Shown here piece by piece: positions 1-9,687 of a stretch of DNA of 64,000 bases (position 1 is its first letter; every line of letters starts with the position of its first letter). The notes under the pieces were generated by a model. The model made no database searches, had not been told where the DNA came from, and was given only the letters and a program-made list of their open reading frames with translations. Origin of the DNA: Pseudomonas sp. GM79 (GTDB lineage: Bacteria > Pseudomonadota > Gammaproteobacteria > Pseudomonadales > Pseudomonadaceae). The stretch lies in assembly GCF_000282495.1 (NCBI RefSeq), contig NZ_AKJE01000021.1, positions 56,514 to 120,513 on the forward strand, written 5' to 3'. Both the position numbers and the translations under genes were made by a program.

Positions 1-497
1 ATCCGCAAATCTGCCGCCTGCAAATGCTCCGAGCCCGCCCGCAGATCAACCTCAACCTGCAACACGCGCTGCTCACCGGTCTGAGTTGCGTGCATTACGG
101 CGCCTTCGCCGATTTGCCGGAAGCCGCCGCGGTGCAGGCGCAGATTCTGCGCGAGGCACCCCATCTGCATGAAAATGGCATTCACTTGCTGATCAGCCCG
201 ACGCCTTACGGTGAGTTGATCATCGGCGACTCTCATCATTACGGCAGCGATCCATCACCGTTCAATGCCGAGCAGGTGGATGACTGGATGATTGAACTGG
301 CCGAGCAGACGTTGGGCTGCAAGGTGCAAGTGGTCGAACGCTGGCAGGGCGTCTATGGTTCACGCGGACCGGGGCCGTTTTCCTTTCTGCGGCCGATGCC
401 AGGAGTGAGCGTGGCGCTGATGCACACCGGTGTTGGCATGAGCGTTGGGCCGGCGCTGGCCGAACGTAACGTTGCGACTTTATTGGGAGACAGTTGA
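1..497 (+). CDS. FAD-dependent oxidoreductase of aminophosphonate operons, C-terminal part
   Basis: The gene enters from the left edge, open in frame from base 3, and about 165 C-terminal residues are present. The text resembles the substrate and FAD-contacting end of D-amino-acid-oxidase-fold enzymes: an LLISPTPYGELIIGDSH strand segment and a closing HTGVGMSVGPALAE glycine-rich FAD motif. The stop TGA overlaps the next ATG by one base (TGATG), so the two are translationally coupled. The neighbour is a PhnZ-like oxygenase, which points to the FAD oxidoreductase family found in phosphonate-degradation operons (TIGR03364 type). Such enzymes are thought to oxidise aminophosphonates. The missing N-terminus prevents a closer call. 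Confidence 0.8.
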   Translation, partial: PQICRLQMLRARPQINLNLQHALLTGLSCVHYGAFADLPEAAAVQAQILREAPHLHENGIHLLISPTPYGELIIGDSHHYGSDPSPFNAEQVDDWMIELAEQTLGCKVQVVERWQGVYGSRGPGPFSFLRPMPGVSVALMHTGVGMSVGPALAERNVATLLGDS

Positions 498-1054
498 TGG
501 GCCGCCATGAGCAAGTGATCGCCGAGGTGTTCGGTCTGTACGAGCGTTTTGGCGACAACGATTACATCGGCGAACCGGTGTCGCAGATCGAGCACATGTC
601 TCAGGCGGCGGAACTGGCGATGGCCGAAGGGTTCGATGATGAAGTGGTGCTGGCGGCGTTCTTTCATGACATCGGGCATCTCTGTGATGAGGGTGCCGAG
701 AGCATGGGTGGCTTTGGGGTGGTCAGCCACGAGCGATTGGGGGCGGATTACTTGCGTCGCGCCGGCTTCAGCGAACGCCTGGCGCGGTTGGTGGAGTACC
801 ACGTTCAGGCCAAGCGTTATCTGACGCTCAAAGAGCCCGGGTACTACGAGCGCTTGAGCGAAGCCAGCCGGCGGACGCTGGAGTATCAGGGCGGGGTGAT
901 GACGGCTGCCGAGGCTGAGGCGTTTGAGCAGGATCCGTTGTGTACCGTCAGTTTGCGGATGCGTCAGTGGGATGAGTTGGCCAAGGAGATGTGGGTGCCG
1001 GTGATGGATCTTGGGCTGTTGAAGGAGAAGGCGTTGCGGCTGCTGGTGGCCTAA
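497..1054 (+). CDS. phnZ: PhnZ-like HD-domain mixed-valence diiron oxygenase
   Basis: A 185-residue HD-domain protein, the length expected for PhnZ. PhnZ cleaves the C-P bond of (R)-1-hydroxy-2-aminoethylphosphonate to glycine and phosphate. The visible signature fits: a DYIGE loop (the Tyr and Glu that gate the active site in PhnZ), His in IEHMS, the HDIGH motif, His in SHERLG, His in VEYHV and Asp in QWDEL. These are the diiron ligands and substrate-contact positions in nearly the PhnZ spacing. A TTG lies one codon upstream, but the ATG overlapping the upstream stop is the better start. It is the last gene of the truncated operon. Function follows from family knowledge; the substrate is inferred. 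Confidence 0.85.
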   Translation: MGRHEQVIAEVFGLYERFGDNDYIGEPVSQIEHMSQAAELAMAEGFDDEVVLAAFFHDIGHLCDEGAESMGGFGVVSHERLGADYLRRAGFSERLARLVEYHVQAKRYLTLKEPGYYERLSEASRRTLEYQGGVMTAAEAEAFEQDPLCTVSLRMRQWDELAKEMWVPVMDLGLLKEKALRLLVA

Positions 1055-1076
1055 GGCAGTGAGACCGAGGTGCGGC

Positions 1077-1171
1077 CTTCGCGAGCAAGCCCGCTCCCAC
1101 ATTTGATCTGCAGTGATTAGAGATTTTGTGTACGACACAGCTCCAATGTGGGAGCGGGCTTGCTCGCGAAG
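1077..1171. repeat. REP pair, outward type
   Basis: Two inverted copies of a roughly 24-base arm. The left arm reads CTTCGCGAGCAAGCCCGCTC and continues CCAC; the right arm is its complement beginning GTGGGAGCGGGC. The pair spans 95 bp between the phnZ-like gene and the end of the convergent GTPase gene, where it could also act as a bidirectional transcription block. Confidence 0.9.
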
Positions 1172-1202
1172 GGGCCCGCCTGAACAGCACATCACTCGGG
1201 CT

Positions 1203-2579
1203 CTACAACTGCTGCGCCAACACCTCAACCTGCTCTTGGCGCTCCCCCTGACTCAACTTCGAATGAGGATTGAGCGACGACCACTGCGGATGCGCCCGCG
1301 CCTTGTTCAGCGCTTCGGGCAGTTTGCCTTCGCGCCAGGTTTTGTCCTGCGGCGTGGCGACCTGAATGCTGTCCATCGCTGCATGGCCACGGGAATTCAG
1401 CGCTTGTAGCAATTGCCGCTGACGCAGCGCCAACAGCCGTAGCACGCCGTCGTCGACGGTCAGTTCTCGCTGCCCCTTTATTTTGCCCAGCAAACGGCTG
1501 CCGTAACTGCGGGCAGTTTGCAGGGCGCCACCGGCAATCGCTCCTGCCAGTGCCGCGGCGCCGAGGGTCAGGCCGCCCACCAGCAGATCGACCCCGGCCC
1601 CGGCCGCCGCGCCAGCCGCGATGCCGCCGCCGACCCGCACACCGAGCTGCTTCAGGGTTTCCGGGTTGAACAGATCATCGCCCCAGCGGCCATCGAGCAA
1701 CGGCAAGTCACTGGCCGCCGCGTCTTGTGGGCGGAAGGCATAGAGCTTGAGCAAGGCCTCGACGCAGCGTTGTTCGCGCTGACGCACGGCTTTGCGCAGT
1801 TCGCTGATCGCTTGTTGTTCCTGCTCCACCTCGCTGACCACACTGCGGCGGCAGGCGGCGCAATCGATCAATAAATCGGCAATCAGCCGCGCTGCACTCT
1901 GCTGACGGGCCAGGCGTTGGGCCTGCTGGTCGGCGATCAAACGCTCCAGTTGTTCGCGGGAGTTTTCCAGCAGCAGCGCCAAGCTTTCATAGAGTCGACG
2001 CTCGCCATCTTCCGGTGGCGCGACGCTGTCGAAACGCACCAACGCATGCAAGCCCAATCGCGCCAGGGCTTCACGCCAATCAGGTTCGCGGTGCTGGGCG
2101 CTGCTGACAAAATTCAACACTGGCAGCAGCGGTTTGCCGCAACTGGCCAACACTTCCAGTTCGTCGCGGTACTTGGCCAGCACCGGCTCCCGGGCGTCGA
2201 TCACATAGAGGCCGGCGTCCGAGGCGAGCAGTTGCCGCAGCACCTTGGCTTCCTGTTCGAAACGCTGTCGGGCTTCGCTGCCCTCAAGGAATCGTGCCAG
2301 TCGTGCCGGGCCGTCGAGGCGTTCGCCGGGACGTTCCAGACGCTCGAGGTAGTCGAGCAGGGCGATGGCGTCCTCCAGACCCGGTGTGTCGAACAGATCG
2401 AGTAACGGCTCGCCGTCTACCGACAAGCGCGCGCCTTCGACGTGACGTGTGGTGCTGGGACGATGGGACACTTCGCCGAAGCCGACGTCTCGTGTCAGCG
2501 TTCGCAACAACGAGGTTTTGCCGACATTGGTGTGGCCGACCACGGCGAGCTTCAACGGCTGTTTCCAGGCATCAGTCAT
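1203..2579 (-). CDS. GTPase with DUF3482 domain
   Basis: A 458-residue protein. The N-terminus is a TrmE/Era-like G domain: P-loop GHTNVGKTS at about residues 15-23, a conserved Thr in the RPSTTRH switch I region, and G3 DTPGLED at about 63-69. The usual NKxD base-recognition motif is not obvious; the equivalent position reads LPVLNFVSSA. The C-terminal half carries a long helical, Gln/Arg-rich region and then a Gly/Ala-rich hydrophobic stretch (about 315-355, GGGIAAGAAAGAGVD onwards) that could insert in the membrane. Its ATG overlaps the end of the upstream DUF2868 gene by 8 bases. Such pairs recur in proteobacteria but their job is not established. Confidence 0.85.
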   Translation of the reverse strand: MTDAWKQPLKLAVVGHTNVGKTSLLRTLTRDVGFGEVSHRPSTTRHVEGARLSVDGEPLLDLFDTPGLEDAIALLDYLERLERPGERLDGPARLARFLEGSEARQRFEQEAKVLRQLLASDAGLYVIDAREPVLAKYRDELEVLASCGKPLLPVLNFVSSAQHREPDWREALARLGLHALVRFDSVAPPEDGERRLYESLALLLENSREQLERLIADQQAQRLARQQSAARLIADLLIDCAACRRSVVSEVEQEQQAISELRKAVRQREQRCVEALLKLYAFRPQDAAASDLPLLDGRWGDDLFNPETLKQLGVRVGGGIAAGAAAGAGVDLLVGGLTLGAAALAGAIAGGALQTARSYGSRLLGKIKGQRELTVDDGVLRLLALRQRQLLQALNSRGHAAMDSIQVATPQDKTWREGKLPEALNKARAHPQWSSLNPHSKLSQGERQEQVEVLAQQL

Positions 2580-3951
2580 GACCCGTCTCCAGCCAGTTCA
2601 ACGGCGCGCAATCGGCGAACGGCAGGTCCAGTTGTCGTAGCGCAACATGCCAGTCGCCCAGGCGTTCGGCATCCAGCGCTTCGCCAGGCGGCGCTTGCAG
2701 CAACCACACACGGGTGGCGGTAGCGCTGCGGGCCAGTTCGGCGATCAGCGCCAGGCTGCCACGGTCCGGCGAACGCCGTGGGTCACAGGCGATGGCCAGC
2801 CGGGCAGGGGGAAAACGACTCAGCTGTTCAAGCAGTTTGTGCCGGGATTCGCGGCTGTCGAGGATGCCGGCGTCGTTGACGCTTTTCGGCAGCTGCGGTG
2901 GCCAGGGGCGTTGGTCGTCCAGCTCGATGGCCACCAATAGCGAGCCATCGCTTTGCAGATCGCTGACAGCGCTTTCAACCCGATGAAGTTGCTCCGGTGC
3001 GGCATCGCTGATGCCCAAGCGTTCGCTGGTGGGCATCAGCCGTTCGCGCAGTTGGGCGTAGCCGGGCAGGTTCAAATCCAGATGCAGGGCTGCTTGACCG
3101 GTTTTCCAGCGCCACAGGCAGAACAAGGCGAGCAGCAATCGCGGCAAAACGCCGTACACCAGCAGCACCCCAACCAGCCACGCCGCCCAGGCCTGGCGGG
3201 CGCTTTCGATGTTCAGCGCAGCATCACCGCTGGCGCGGATCATCTCCACGCTGGGCACACTGAAACCGAGCAAGGCCGGCAGGGCACCGAGGGCTTGGGT
3301 CATGGCGACGAAGGTGTCGCCGCCGAGAATGGTGGTTTCCCAGACGAAGCCGTAACGCCGGGTCGCCATCAGCGTCAGCACCATCACCAAAGCGCTGAGC
3401 ATCGCCAGCAACCACAACCCGTTGACCAGCACACCCAGCGCCCAACGATTGAGTTTCTGCCGTTGCAGCAACAGCAGCAGGGCCGGCGCCAGTTGTGCGG
3501 CGTTGGCATCGCGGGCGAGTTTTTCACTGAGCCACAGCCATAAGCGTCCGAGGGCGGCGCCTTGTTCACCGGCGAACACCAGGCCCAAGGCCCAGCTCAG
3601 CAATAGAATCAGATTCAGCCCGAGCAGACTGCTCAACGCCCAGAACACATTGACCGGGGTCTGGCCATCGCCCAATGCGGCAAACGCCAGGCCGGCGCCG
3701 CTGATTACGGCGAGAATGGCCAGCACGATCAGCGCCAGTCGCGCGCCTTGCAGCCAATGTTTGAGGGCGTGGGTCTGTCCGTCGCGCTCGGCCAGCCACA
3801 GGGCACGGCGTTGAATGCGCGTCGGCAGGTCGCCGCCGGCGCTACGGGCGATTCGATTGGCTTCCAGATCGTCCAGCGGGCCTGCGTGTTCTTCACGCAG
3901 ACGTATGGTTTCACTCAGCCAGAGGTTTTGCAGGGGTGTCAGTTCAGTCAC
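2572..3951 (-). CDS. DUF2868 membrane protein
   Basis: A 459-residue membrane protein. About 70 hydrophilic N-terminal residues (MTELTPLQNLWLSETIRLRE) are followed by four to six hydrophobic segments. Two lie near residues 70-130 and others near 170-200, 220-240 and 255-280. The soluble C-terminus of about 160 residues has a Rossmann-like look. It overlaps the downstream GTPase gene by 8 bases, so the two products probably act together at the membrane. No catalytic motif is recognisable and I do not assign a function. Confidence 0.8.
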   Translation of the reverse strand: MTELTPLQNLWLSETIRLREEHAGPLDDLEANRIARSAGGDLPTRIQRRALWLAERDGQTHALKHWLQGARLALIVLAILAVISGAGLAFAALGDGQTPVNVFWALSSLLGLNLILLLSWALGLVFAGEQGAALGRLWLWLSEKLARDANAAQLAPALLLLLQRQKLNRWALGVLVNGLWLLAMLSALVMVLTLMATRRYGFVWETTILGGDTFVAMTQALGALPALLGFSVPSVEMIRASGDAALNIESARQAWAAWLVGVLLVYGVLPRLLLALFCLWRWKTGQAALHLDLNLPGYAQLRERLMPTSERLGISDAAPEQLHRVESAVSDLQSDGSLLVAIELDDQRPWPPQLPKSVNDAGILDSRESRHKLLEQLSRFPPARLAIACDPRRSPDRGSLALIAELARSATATRVWLLQAPPGEALDAERLGDWHVALRQLDLPFADCAPLNWLETGHD

Positions 3952-4036
3952 GCGGCTTCCCGTCGCTTAATTGAGCGGTGAGCATAACCGCTGTGGCGCT
4001 TATCGGGGTAAGGGAGGCTCTGGTATCCTCGCCGAC

Positions 4037-4549
4037 ATGACTAAATCACTCCCCCTCAGCCTGATCGCAGCCCTCGGTGAAAACCGTGTGATCGGCGTCG
4101 ACAACAGCATGCCCTGGCACTTGCCGGGGGACTTCAAATACTTCAAGGCCACCACCCTCGGCAAGCCGATCATCATGGGTCGCAAGACCTGGGATTCCCT
4201 CGGTCGTCCGCTGCCGGGGCGGTTGAACATCGTGGTCAGTCGTCAGGCGGATCTGCAGCTGGAAGGCGCGGAGGTTTATCCGTCGCTGGAGGCTGCCGTC
4301 GCTCGGGCGCAGGAATGGGCGAACGAGCAGGGCGTCGATGAGGTGATGCTGATTGGCGGCGCGCAGTTGTATGCGCAAGGGTTGGCACAGGCTGATCGGC
4401 TGTACCTGACCCGCGTGGCGCTGAGCCCGCAAGGGGATGCGTGGTTTCCGGAGTTTGATTCGAACCAGTGGAAGCTGGTGTCGAATGTTCCGAATCCGGC
4501 GGAAGGCGACAAGCCGGCGTATAGCTTCGAGGTTTGGGAAAAGGCCTAA
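4037..4549 (+). CDS. folA: dihydrofolate reductase
   Basis: A 170-residue enzyme that reduces dihydrofolate to tetrahydrofolate with NADPH. Diagnostic blocks are IAALGENRVIGVDNSMPWHLPGD near the start (Trp and the catalytic Asp of LPGDFKYF), the NADPH-binding GRKTWDSLGRPLPGR, and VMLIGGAQLY. The open frame extends upstream, but ATG at 4037 is the start that aligns with the family N-terminus. It is transcribed away from the DUF2868 gene and ends just before a REP pair. Confidence 0.97.
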   Translation: MTKSLPLSLIAALGENRVIGVDNSMPWHLPGDFKYFKATTLGKPIIMGRKTWDSLGRPLPGRLNIVVSRQADLQLEGAEVYPSLEAAVARAQEWANEQGVDEVMLIGGAQLYAQGLAQADRLYLTRVALSPQGDAWFPEFDSNQWKLVSNVPNPAEGDKPAYSFEVWEKA

Positions 4550-4552
4550 AAG

Positions 4553-4648
4553 CTTCGCGGGCAAGCCCGCTCCCACATTGGATCTGGGGTGTTCACACGA
4601 TGTGTGCTTAACCGCAGGACTAATGTGGGAGCGGGCTTGCTCGCGAAA
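4553..4648. repeat. REP pair, outward type, mixed arms
   Basis: A 96-bp pair between the convergent folA and cystine transporter genes. The left arm carries the GCGGGCAAGC variant and the right arm the standard GCTTGCTCGC form, so the two arms are not a matched pair. The left arm begins 3 bases after the folA stop. Confidence 0.85.
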
Positions 4649-4667
4649 GCGGTCTACCGGTCGTCGA

Positions 4668-6059
4668 TCAAGCCTGAGCCAACGCCCCATGCTCGTCAGC
4701 ATCCAGCAATTGCTTATCGGTCTGCTGCATCATCTGGCTGGTAATCGCACCCGCCGTGATCGAACCACTCACGTTCAACGCCGTACGCCCCATATCAATC
4801 AACGGCTCAACCGAAATCAGCAACGCCACCAGTGATACCGGCAAACCCATGGCCGGCAGCACGATCAATGCGGCGAAGGTCGCGCCGCCACCAACCCCGG
4901 CCACACCGGCCGAACTCAGCGTCACAATCGCCACCAACGTCGCGATCCACAGTGGGTCCAGCGGGTTGATGCCCACGGTCGGCGCGACCATCACCGCCAG
5001 CATTGCCGGGTACAGACCGGCACAGCCGTTCTGGCCAATGGTCGCGCCGAACGAGGCGGCGAAACTGGCGATGGACTGTGGAATACCCAAACGGCTGGTC
5101 TGGGCTTCGATGCTCAGCGGAATGGTGGCGGCGCTGGAGCGGCTGGTGAAGGCAAACGTCAGCACCGGCCAGATCTTGCGGAAGAAGCGCAGCGGGTTGA
5201 TCCCGGCCACCGACACCAGCAAGCCATGGACCACAAACATCAAGCCCAGGCCGATGTAGGACACCACCACGAAACTGCCGAGCTTGATGATGTCTTGCAG
5301 GTTGGAGCTGGCGACCACTTTGGTCATCAGCGCCAATACGCCGTACGGGGTCAGCTTCATCACCAGACGCACCAAGCGCATCACCCAGGCTTGCAAGGTG
5401 TCGATGGCGTTGATCACTTTCTGACCTTTCTCGACATCATCCTTGAGCAGTTGCAGTGCGGCGACCCCAAGGAGTGCCGCGAAGATCACCACGCTGATGA
5501 TCGATGTCGGCTTGGCGCGAGCCAAATCGGCGAACGGGTTCTGTGGGATGAACGACAGCAGTAGCTGTGGCACGTTCAGGTCGGCAACCTTGCCCGCGTA
5601 ATCGCTCTGAATGGTTTGCAGGCGAGCCATTTCCTGGGTGCCGGCGACCAGGCCTTCGGCTGTGAGGCCGAACAGGTTGGTCAGACCGATGCCGATCAGC
5701 GCCGCGATGGCGGTGGTGAACAGCAGCGTGCCGATGGTCAGGAAACTGATTTTGCCCAGCGACGAAGCGTTGTGCAGGCGCGCCACGGCGCTGAGGATCG
5801 AGGCGAACACCAGTGGGATCACGATCATTTGCAGCAACTGCACGTAACCGTTGCCCACCAGATCGAACCAACTGATCGAGGCTTTCAATACCGGGTTGCC
5901 CGCACCATAAGTTGTGTGCAGAGCGACACCAAATGCCACGCCCAGTACCAGCGCGAGCAGAACCTTTTTGGCCAGGCTCCACGTGGTATGACGGGTTTGT
6001 GCCAGGCCAAAGAGCAAGGCGAGGAACACCAGCAGATTGAGGATCAGCGGCAGATTCAT
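4668..6059 (-). CDS. tcyP: L-cystine/dicarboxylate symporter family transporter
   Basis: A 463-residue protein, the length of the YdjN/TcyP cystine transporters of the sodium:dicarboxylate symporter (DAACS) family. About eight to ten hydrophobic segments are visible, with the family hallmarks [14 protein letters not shown] and the re-entrant-loop regions [13 protein letters not shown] and [18 protein letters not shown]. The open frame continues upstream, but [12 protein letters not shown] at 6059 matches the family start and begins the first membrane helix. It is divergent from the phosphatase gene. Cystine specificity is inferred from overall resemblance and length. Confidence 0.85.
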   Translation of the reverse strand: MNLPLILNLLVFLALLFGLAQTRHTTWSLAKKVLLALVLGVAFGVALHTTYGAGNPVLKASISWFDLVGNGYVQLLQMIVIPLVFASILSAVARLHNASSLGKISFLTIGTLLFTTAIAALIGIGLTNLFGLTAEGLVAGTQEMARLQTIQSDYAGKVADLNVPQLLLSFIPQNPFADLARAKPTSIISVVIFAALLGVAALQLLKDDVEKGQKVINAIDTLQAWVMRLVRLVMKLTPYGVLALMTKVVASSNLQDIIKLGSFVVVSYIGLGLMFVVHGLLVSVAGINPLRFFRKIWPVLTFAFTSRSSAATIPLSIEAQTSRLGIPQSIASFAASFGATIGQNGCAGLYPAMLAVMVAPTVGINPLDPLWIATLVAIVTLSSAGVAGVGGGATFAALIVLPAMGLPVSLVALLISVEPLIDMGRTALNVSGSITAGAITSQMMQQTDKQLLDADEHGALAQA

Positions 6060-6297
6060 AGAAGCTCCATAGACTTGTGCCAGCCACCTTCGTGTGTGAC
6101 TGCGAACCGGCAAGCCTAACAGCTTGATATGTAATGATTTAATATCAAAAACAGCGGTTGACTGTCGTTTTTGGAATAAGCCGATGCCGCTGTGAGGAAT
6201 GCAGTTGGCGGAATCAGGATGCAAGCGGTCGCGGGCAGGCGGGGACTGTCATACGGATTTGTTAGCGTCGATATCTTTAAATCAGGGAGAAACGCAG

Positions 6298-7359
6298 ATG
6301 AAGCTCGCACCGAAATTTCTGGCTGCCGCACTGAGTTTGGGACTGGGCCTTGCCGGCCAGGTCTTCGCCACAGATTTGAAGCATTGGCCAGCCGATCAGG
6401 CCAAGGCGCTGGACGCGATGATCGCGGCCAATGCCAACAAAGGTAACTTTGCGGTGTTCGACATGGACAACACCAGTTACCGCTACGACCTTGAAGAATC
6501 GTTGCTTCCGTTCATGGAAAACAAGGGCCTGATCACTCGCGAGAGCCTTGATCCCTCCCTGAAACTGATGCCGTTCAAGGACACCGCCGACCACAAGGAA
6601 AGCCTGTTCAGCTACTACTATCGCCTCTGCGAATTAGACGACATGGTTTGCTATCCATGGGTCGCCCAAGTGTTTTCCGGCTTCACCCTTCAGGAACTCA
6701 AGACCAACGTCGATGAGCTGATGGCGTCTGGCAAACCGGTGCCGAGCACTTATTACGATGGCGACGTGGTCAAGACCATCGATGTCAATCCACCGAAAAT
6801 CTTCACCGGTCAGAAAGAGCTCTACACCAAGCTGATGGAGAACGGCATCGAGGTCTACGTGATGACCGCCGCCTCCGAAGAACTGGTCCGTATGGTCGCC
6901 TCCGATCCGAAGTACGGCTACAACGTCAAACCGCAGAACGTGATCGGCGTGAGCCTGTTGCTCAAGGACCGCAAGACCGGCGAGTTGACCACCGCGCGCA
7001 AGCAGGTCACCGCGGGCAAGTATGACGAGAAGGCCAACCTGGGCCTCGAGCTGACGCCATACCTGTGGACCCCGGCAACCTGGATGGCCGGCAAGCAGGC
7101 GGCGATTCTGACCTACATCGATGAATGGAAAAAACCGGTCCTGGTGGGCGGCGATACCCCGACCAGCGATGGCTACATGCTGTTCCACAGCGTCGACGTG
7201 TCCAAGGGCGGTATCCATTTGTGGGTCAACCGCAAAGACAAGTACATGACCCAGATTAACGGCATGATGGCCAAAAACGCAGCAGCCCAGGCGAAAGAAG
7301 GGTTGGCGGTGACGGCGGACAAGAACTGGGTGATCGTCAAGCCGGAAGAGATTCAGTAA
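6298..7359 (+). CDS. pchP: phosphorylcholine phosphatase, HAD family
   Basis: A 353-residue HAD-superfamily hydrolase with an N-terminal signal peptide ([24 protein letters not shown], cleaved after FA). Motif I is [11 protein letters not shown] with nucleophile Asp55 and acid/base Asp57. Motif II is the Thr of VMTAAS, and motif III/IV lies around [10 protein letters not shown]. It resembles Pseudomonas periplasmic PchP, which releases phosphate from phosphorylcholine during choline use. The start at 6298 follows CAGGGAGAAACGC, a clear Shine-Dalgarno; an in-frame start 99 bases upstream would spoil the signal peptide. Confidence 0.88.
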   Translation: MKLAPKFLAAALSLGLGLAGQVFATDLKHWPADQAKALDAMIAANANKGNFAVFDMDNTSYRYDLEESLLPFMENKGLITRESLDPSLKLMPFKDTADHKESLFSYYYRLCELDDMVCYPWVAQVFSGFTLQELKTNVDELMASGKPVPSTYYDGDVVKTIDVNPPKIFTGQKELYTKLMENGIEVYVMTAASEELVRMVASDPKYGYNVKPQNVIGVSLLLKDRKTGELTTARKQVTAGKYDEKANLGLELTPYLWTPATWMAGKQAAILTYIDEWKKPVLVGGDTPTSDGYMLFHSVDVSKGGIHLWVNRKDKYMTQINGMMAKNAAAQAKEGLAVTADKNWVIVKPEEIQ

Positions 7360-7406
7360 GACCGGGTTGCTGCCAGACTCACTCTCAAAGGCCACATAGA
7401 ACAAAT

Positions 7407-7494
7407 GTGGTCGCGGGCTTGCTCGCGAAGAGGCCATAACATTCAACATCAATGTTGTCTGTCAGACCGCTTTCGCGAGCAAGCCCGCTCCCAC
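7407..7494. repeat. REPIN, 88-bp inward type
   Basis: A 88-bp element with outermost GTGG and CCAC ends. The left arm carries one change (GTGGTCGCGGGC instead of GTGGGAGCGGGC). The centre reads TCAACATCAATGTTG, the inverse of the centre in most other copies. It lies between convergent pchP and ilvD. Confidence 0.9.
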
Positions 7495-7533
7495 AGTTGA
7501 TTCGGGTTGCCTGAAATTTTTGTGATCGGCACA

Positions 7534-7572
7534 TGCAAAAAAATGCCCCGCACTTGGCGGGGCATTTTTTTG
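7534..7572 (-). terminator. Rho-independent terminator after ilvD
   Basis: A GC-rich stem ATGCCCCGC/GCGGGGCAT with a short loop, flanked by A and T runs on both sides. The T run works for the leftward ilvD transcript, whose stop is 16 bases away. The symmetric A run means it may also serve pchP from the other side. Confidence 0.9.
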
Positions 7573-7587
7573 TTCGACGGTTAAGTA

Positions 7588-9429
7588 TTACAACCCGTCG
7601 AGCATCGCCTTGTTACGTACCGCACCCTTGTCGGCGCTGGTGGCCAACAGGGCATAGGCTTTGAGCGCCGTGGTCACTTTACGTGGACGCACTTCCACCG
7701 GTTTCCAGCCTTTCTTGTCCTGCTCGGCACGGCGGGCGGCCATTTCTTCATCGCTGATCAACAGGTTGATCGAGCGGTTCGGAATGTCGATCAGCACCTT
7801 GTCGCCATCCTGCACCAGACCAATCGCGCCGCCGGCAGCGGCTTCTGGCGATGCGTGGCCGATGGACAGGCCCGAAGTGCCGCCAGAGAAGCGGCCGTCG
7901 GTGAGCAGGGCGCAGGCTTTGCCCAGGCCTTTGGATTTCAGGTAAGACGTCGGGTACAGCATTTCCTGCATGCCCGGGCCGCCTTTCGGGCCTTCGTAAC
8001 GAATGATCACGATGTCGCCGGCCTTCACTTCGTCGGCGAGGATGCCGCGTACGGCGCTGTCCTGGCTTTCGAAAATCTTCGCGTTGCCTTCGAAGACGTG
8101 GATCGACTCGTCGACGCCGGCGGTTTTCACCACGCAGCCGTCCAGAGCGATGTTGCCGTACAGAACGGCCAGGCCGCCTTCTTTCGAGTAAGCGTGTTCG
8201 ACACTGCGGATGCAGCCGTTTTCACGGTCGTCATCCAGGGTTTCCCAACGGGTTGACTGGCTGAACGCGGTTTGCGTCGGGATGCCTGCCGGGCCGGCCT
8301 TGAAGAAGTGATGCACGGCTTCATCGGTGGTCTGGGTGATGTCCCACTTGGCGATGCCTTCAGCCAAGGACTTGCTGTGCACGGTCGGCAGGTCGGTGTG
8401 CAACAGACCGCCACGGGCCAGGGAGCCGAGGATGCTGAAGATCCCGCCGGCACGATGTACGTCTTCCATGTGGTACTTCTGGATGTTCGGCGCGACTTTG
8501 CACAGTTGCGGTACATGGCGGGAGAGACGGTCGATGTCGCGCAGGTCGAAATCGATCTCGGCTTCCTGGGCCGCGGCCAGCAAGTGCAGGATGGTGTTGG
8601 TGGAACCGCCCATGGCGATGTCCAGGGTCATGGCGTTTTCGAACGCCTTGAAGTTGGCGATGTTGCGTGGCAACACCGACTCGTCGTTCTCGCCGTAGTA
8701 ACGCTTGCACAGCTCGACGATGGTGCGGCCGGCCTGCAGGAACAGCTGTTCGCGGTCGCTGTGGGTGGCCAGGGTCGAACCGTTGCCCGGCAATGCCAGG
8801 CCCAGGGCTTCAACCAGGCAGTTCATCGAGTTGGCGGTGAACATGCCAGAGCACGAACCGCAGGTCGGGCAGGCGCTACGCTCGTACTCGGCGACTTTCT
8901 CGTCGGAGGCGCTGGAGTCGGCGGCGATCACCATGGCATCGACCAGGTCGAGACCGTGGCTGGCCAGTTTGGTCTTGCCGGCTTCCATCGGGCCACCGGA
9001 CACGAAGATCACAGGGATGTTCAGGCGCAAGGAGGCCATCAGCATGCCGGGGGTGATCTTGTCGCAGTTGGAAATGCAGACGATGGCATCGGCGCAGTGA
9101 GCGTTGACCATGTATTCGACGGAGTCGGCGATGATCTCGCGGCTCGGCAGCGAATAAAGCATGCCGTCGTGGCCCATGGCGATGCCGTCATCCACGGCGA
9201 TGGTGTTGAATTCTTTGGCGACGCCGCCGGCCCGTTCGATTTCGCGAGCGACCAGTTGCCCCAGGTCCTTGAGGTGCACATGACCCGGTACGAACTGGGT
9301 AAAGGAGTTGGCAATGGCGATGATCGGCTTCTTGAAGTCGTCATCTTTCATCCCCGTGGCGCGCCACAGTGCGCGGGCACCGGCCATGTTGCGGCCGTGG
9401 GTGGATGTTTTCGAGCGGTAATCAGGCAT
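7588..9429 (-). CDS. ilvD: dihydroxy-acid dehydratase
   Basis: A 613-residue Fe-S dehydratase of branched-chain amino acid biosynthesis that converts dihydroxy-acids to 2-keto acids in the valine and isoleucine branches. Cluster cysteines are visible in [11 protein letters not shown] and in [19 protein letters not shown]. Other family blocks include [12 protein letters not shown] and [12 protein letters not shown] near the C-terminus. Length matches the enterobacterial-type enzyme. It is monocistronic, with its own terminator; about 260 bases separate it from the exporter gene transcribed in the same direction. Confidence 0.97.
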   Translation of the reverse strand: MPDYRSKTSTHGRNMAGARALWRATGMKDDDFKKPIIAIANSFTQFVPGHVHLKDLGQLVAREIERAGGVAKEFNTIAVDDGIAMGHDGMLYSLPSREIIADSVEYMVNAHCADAIVCISNCDKITPGMLMASLRLNIPVIFVSGGPMEAGKTKLASHGLDLVDAMVIAADSSASDEKVAEYERSACPTCGSCSGMFTANSMNCLVEALGLALPGNGSTLATHSDREQLFLQAGRTIVELCKRYYGENDESVLPRNIANFKAFENAMTLDIAMGGSTNTILHLLAAAQEAEIDFDLRDIDRLSRHVPQLCKVAPNIQKYHMEDVHRAGGIFSILGSLARGGLLHTDLPTVHSKSLAEGIAKWDITQTTDEAVHHFFKAGPAGIPTQTAFSQSTRWETLDDDRENGCIRSVEHAYSKEGGLAVLYGNIALDGCVVKTAGVDESIHVFEGNAKIFESQDSAVRGILADEVKAGDIVIIRYEGPKGGPGMQEMLYPTSYLKSKGLGKACALLTDGRFSGGTSGLSIGHASPEAAAGGAIGLVQDGDKVLIDIPNRSINLLISDEEMAARRAEQDKKGWKPVEVRPRKVTTALKAYALLATSADKGAVRNKAMLDGL

Positions 9430-9687
9430 GAAGCACTCCGGGCGGCTAATCAGGTATCAAAAGGGGAAGTGAGCTTCTATTGACGTCTGGAACACTCAGA
9501 AATGGCCGTGTGTCCGGAAGTTGCCGATAACTTTGCGGGATCGCCGCGCGCTTCAGCTTGAGCTCATAAACCCGCCGGGGGATGAATGGCGATGAATCTC
9601 GCGATTCTACACCGCTGGCGTCAGGAGGGAATGCCGGAAAACGTTGATCCAGCGCCGATGAAGCGTGTGGGGTGACGATCGGCGGGG

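Noticed and set aside
6199..6297. Upstream extension of pchP
   Set aside because: It would bury the signal peptide behind 33 mostly hydrophilic residues and has no ribosome site.
8272..9483. A 403-codon rightward frame opposite ilvD
   Set aside because: It is a mirror of the ilvD codon pattern and has no plausible start site or domain.
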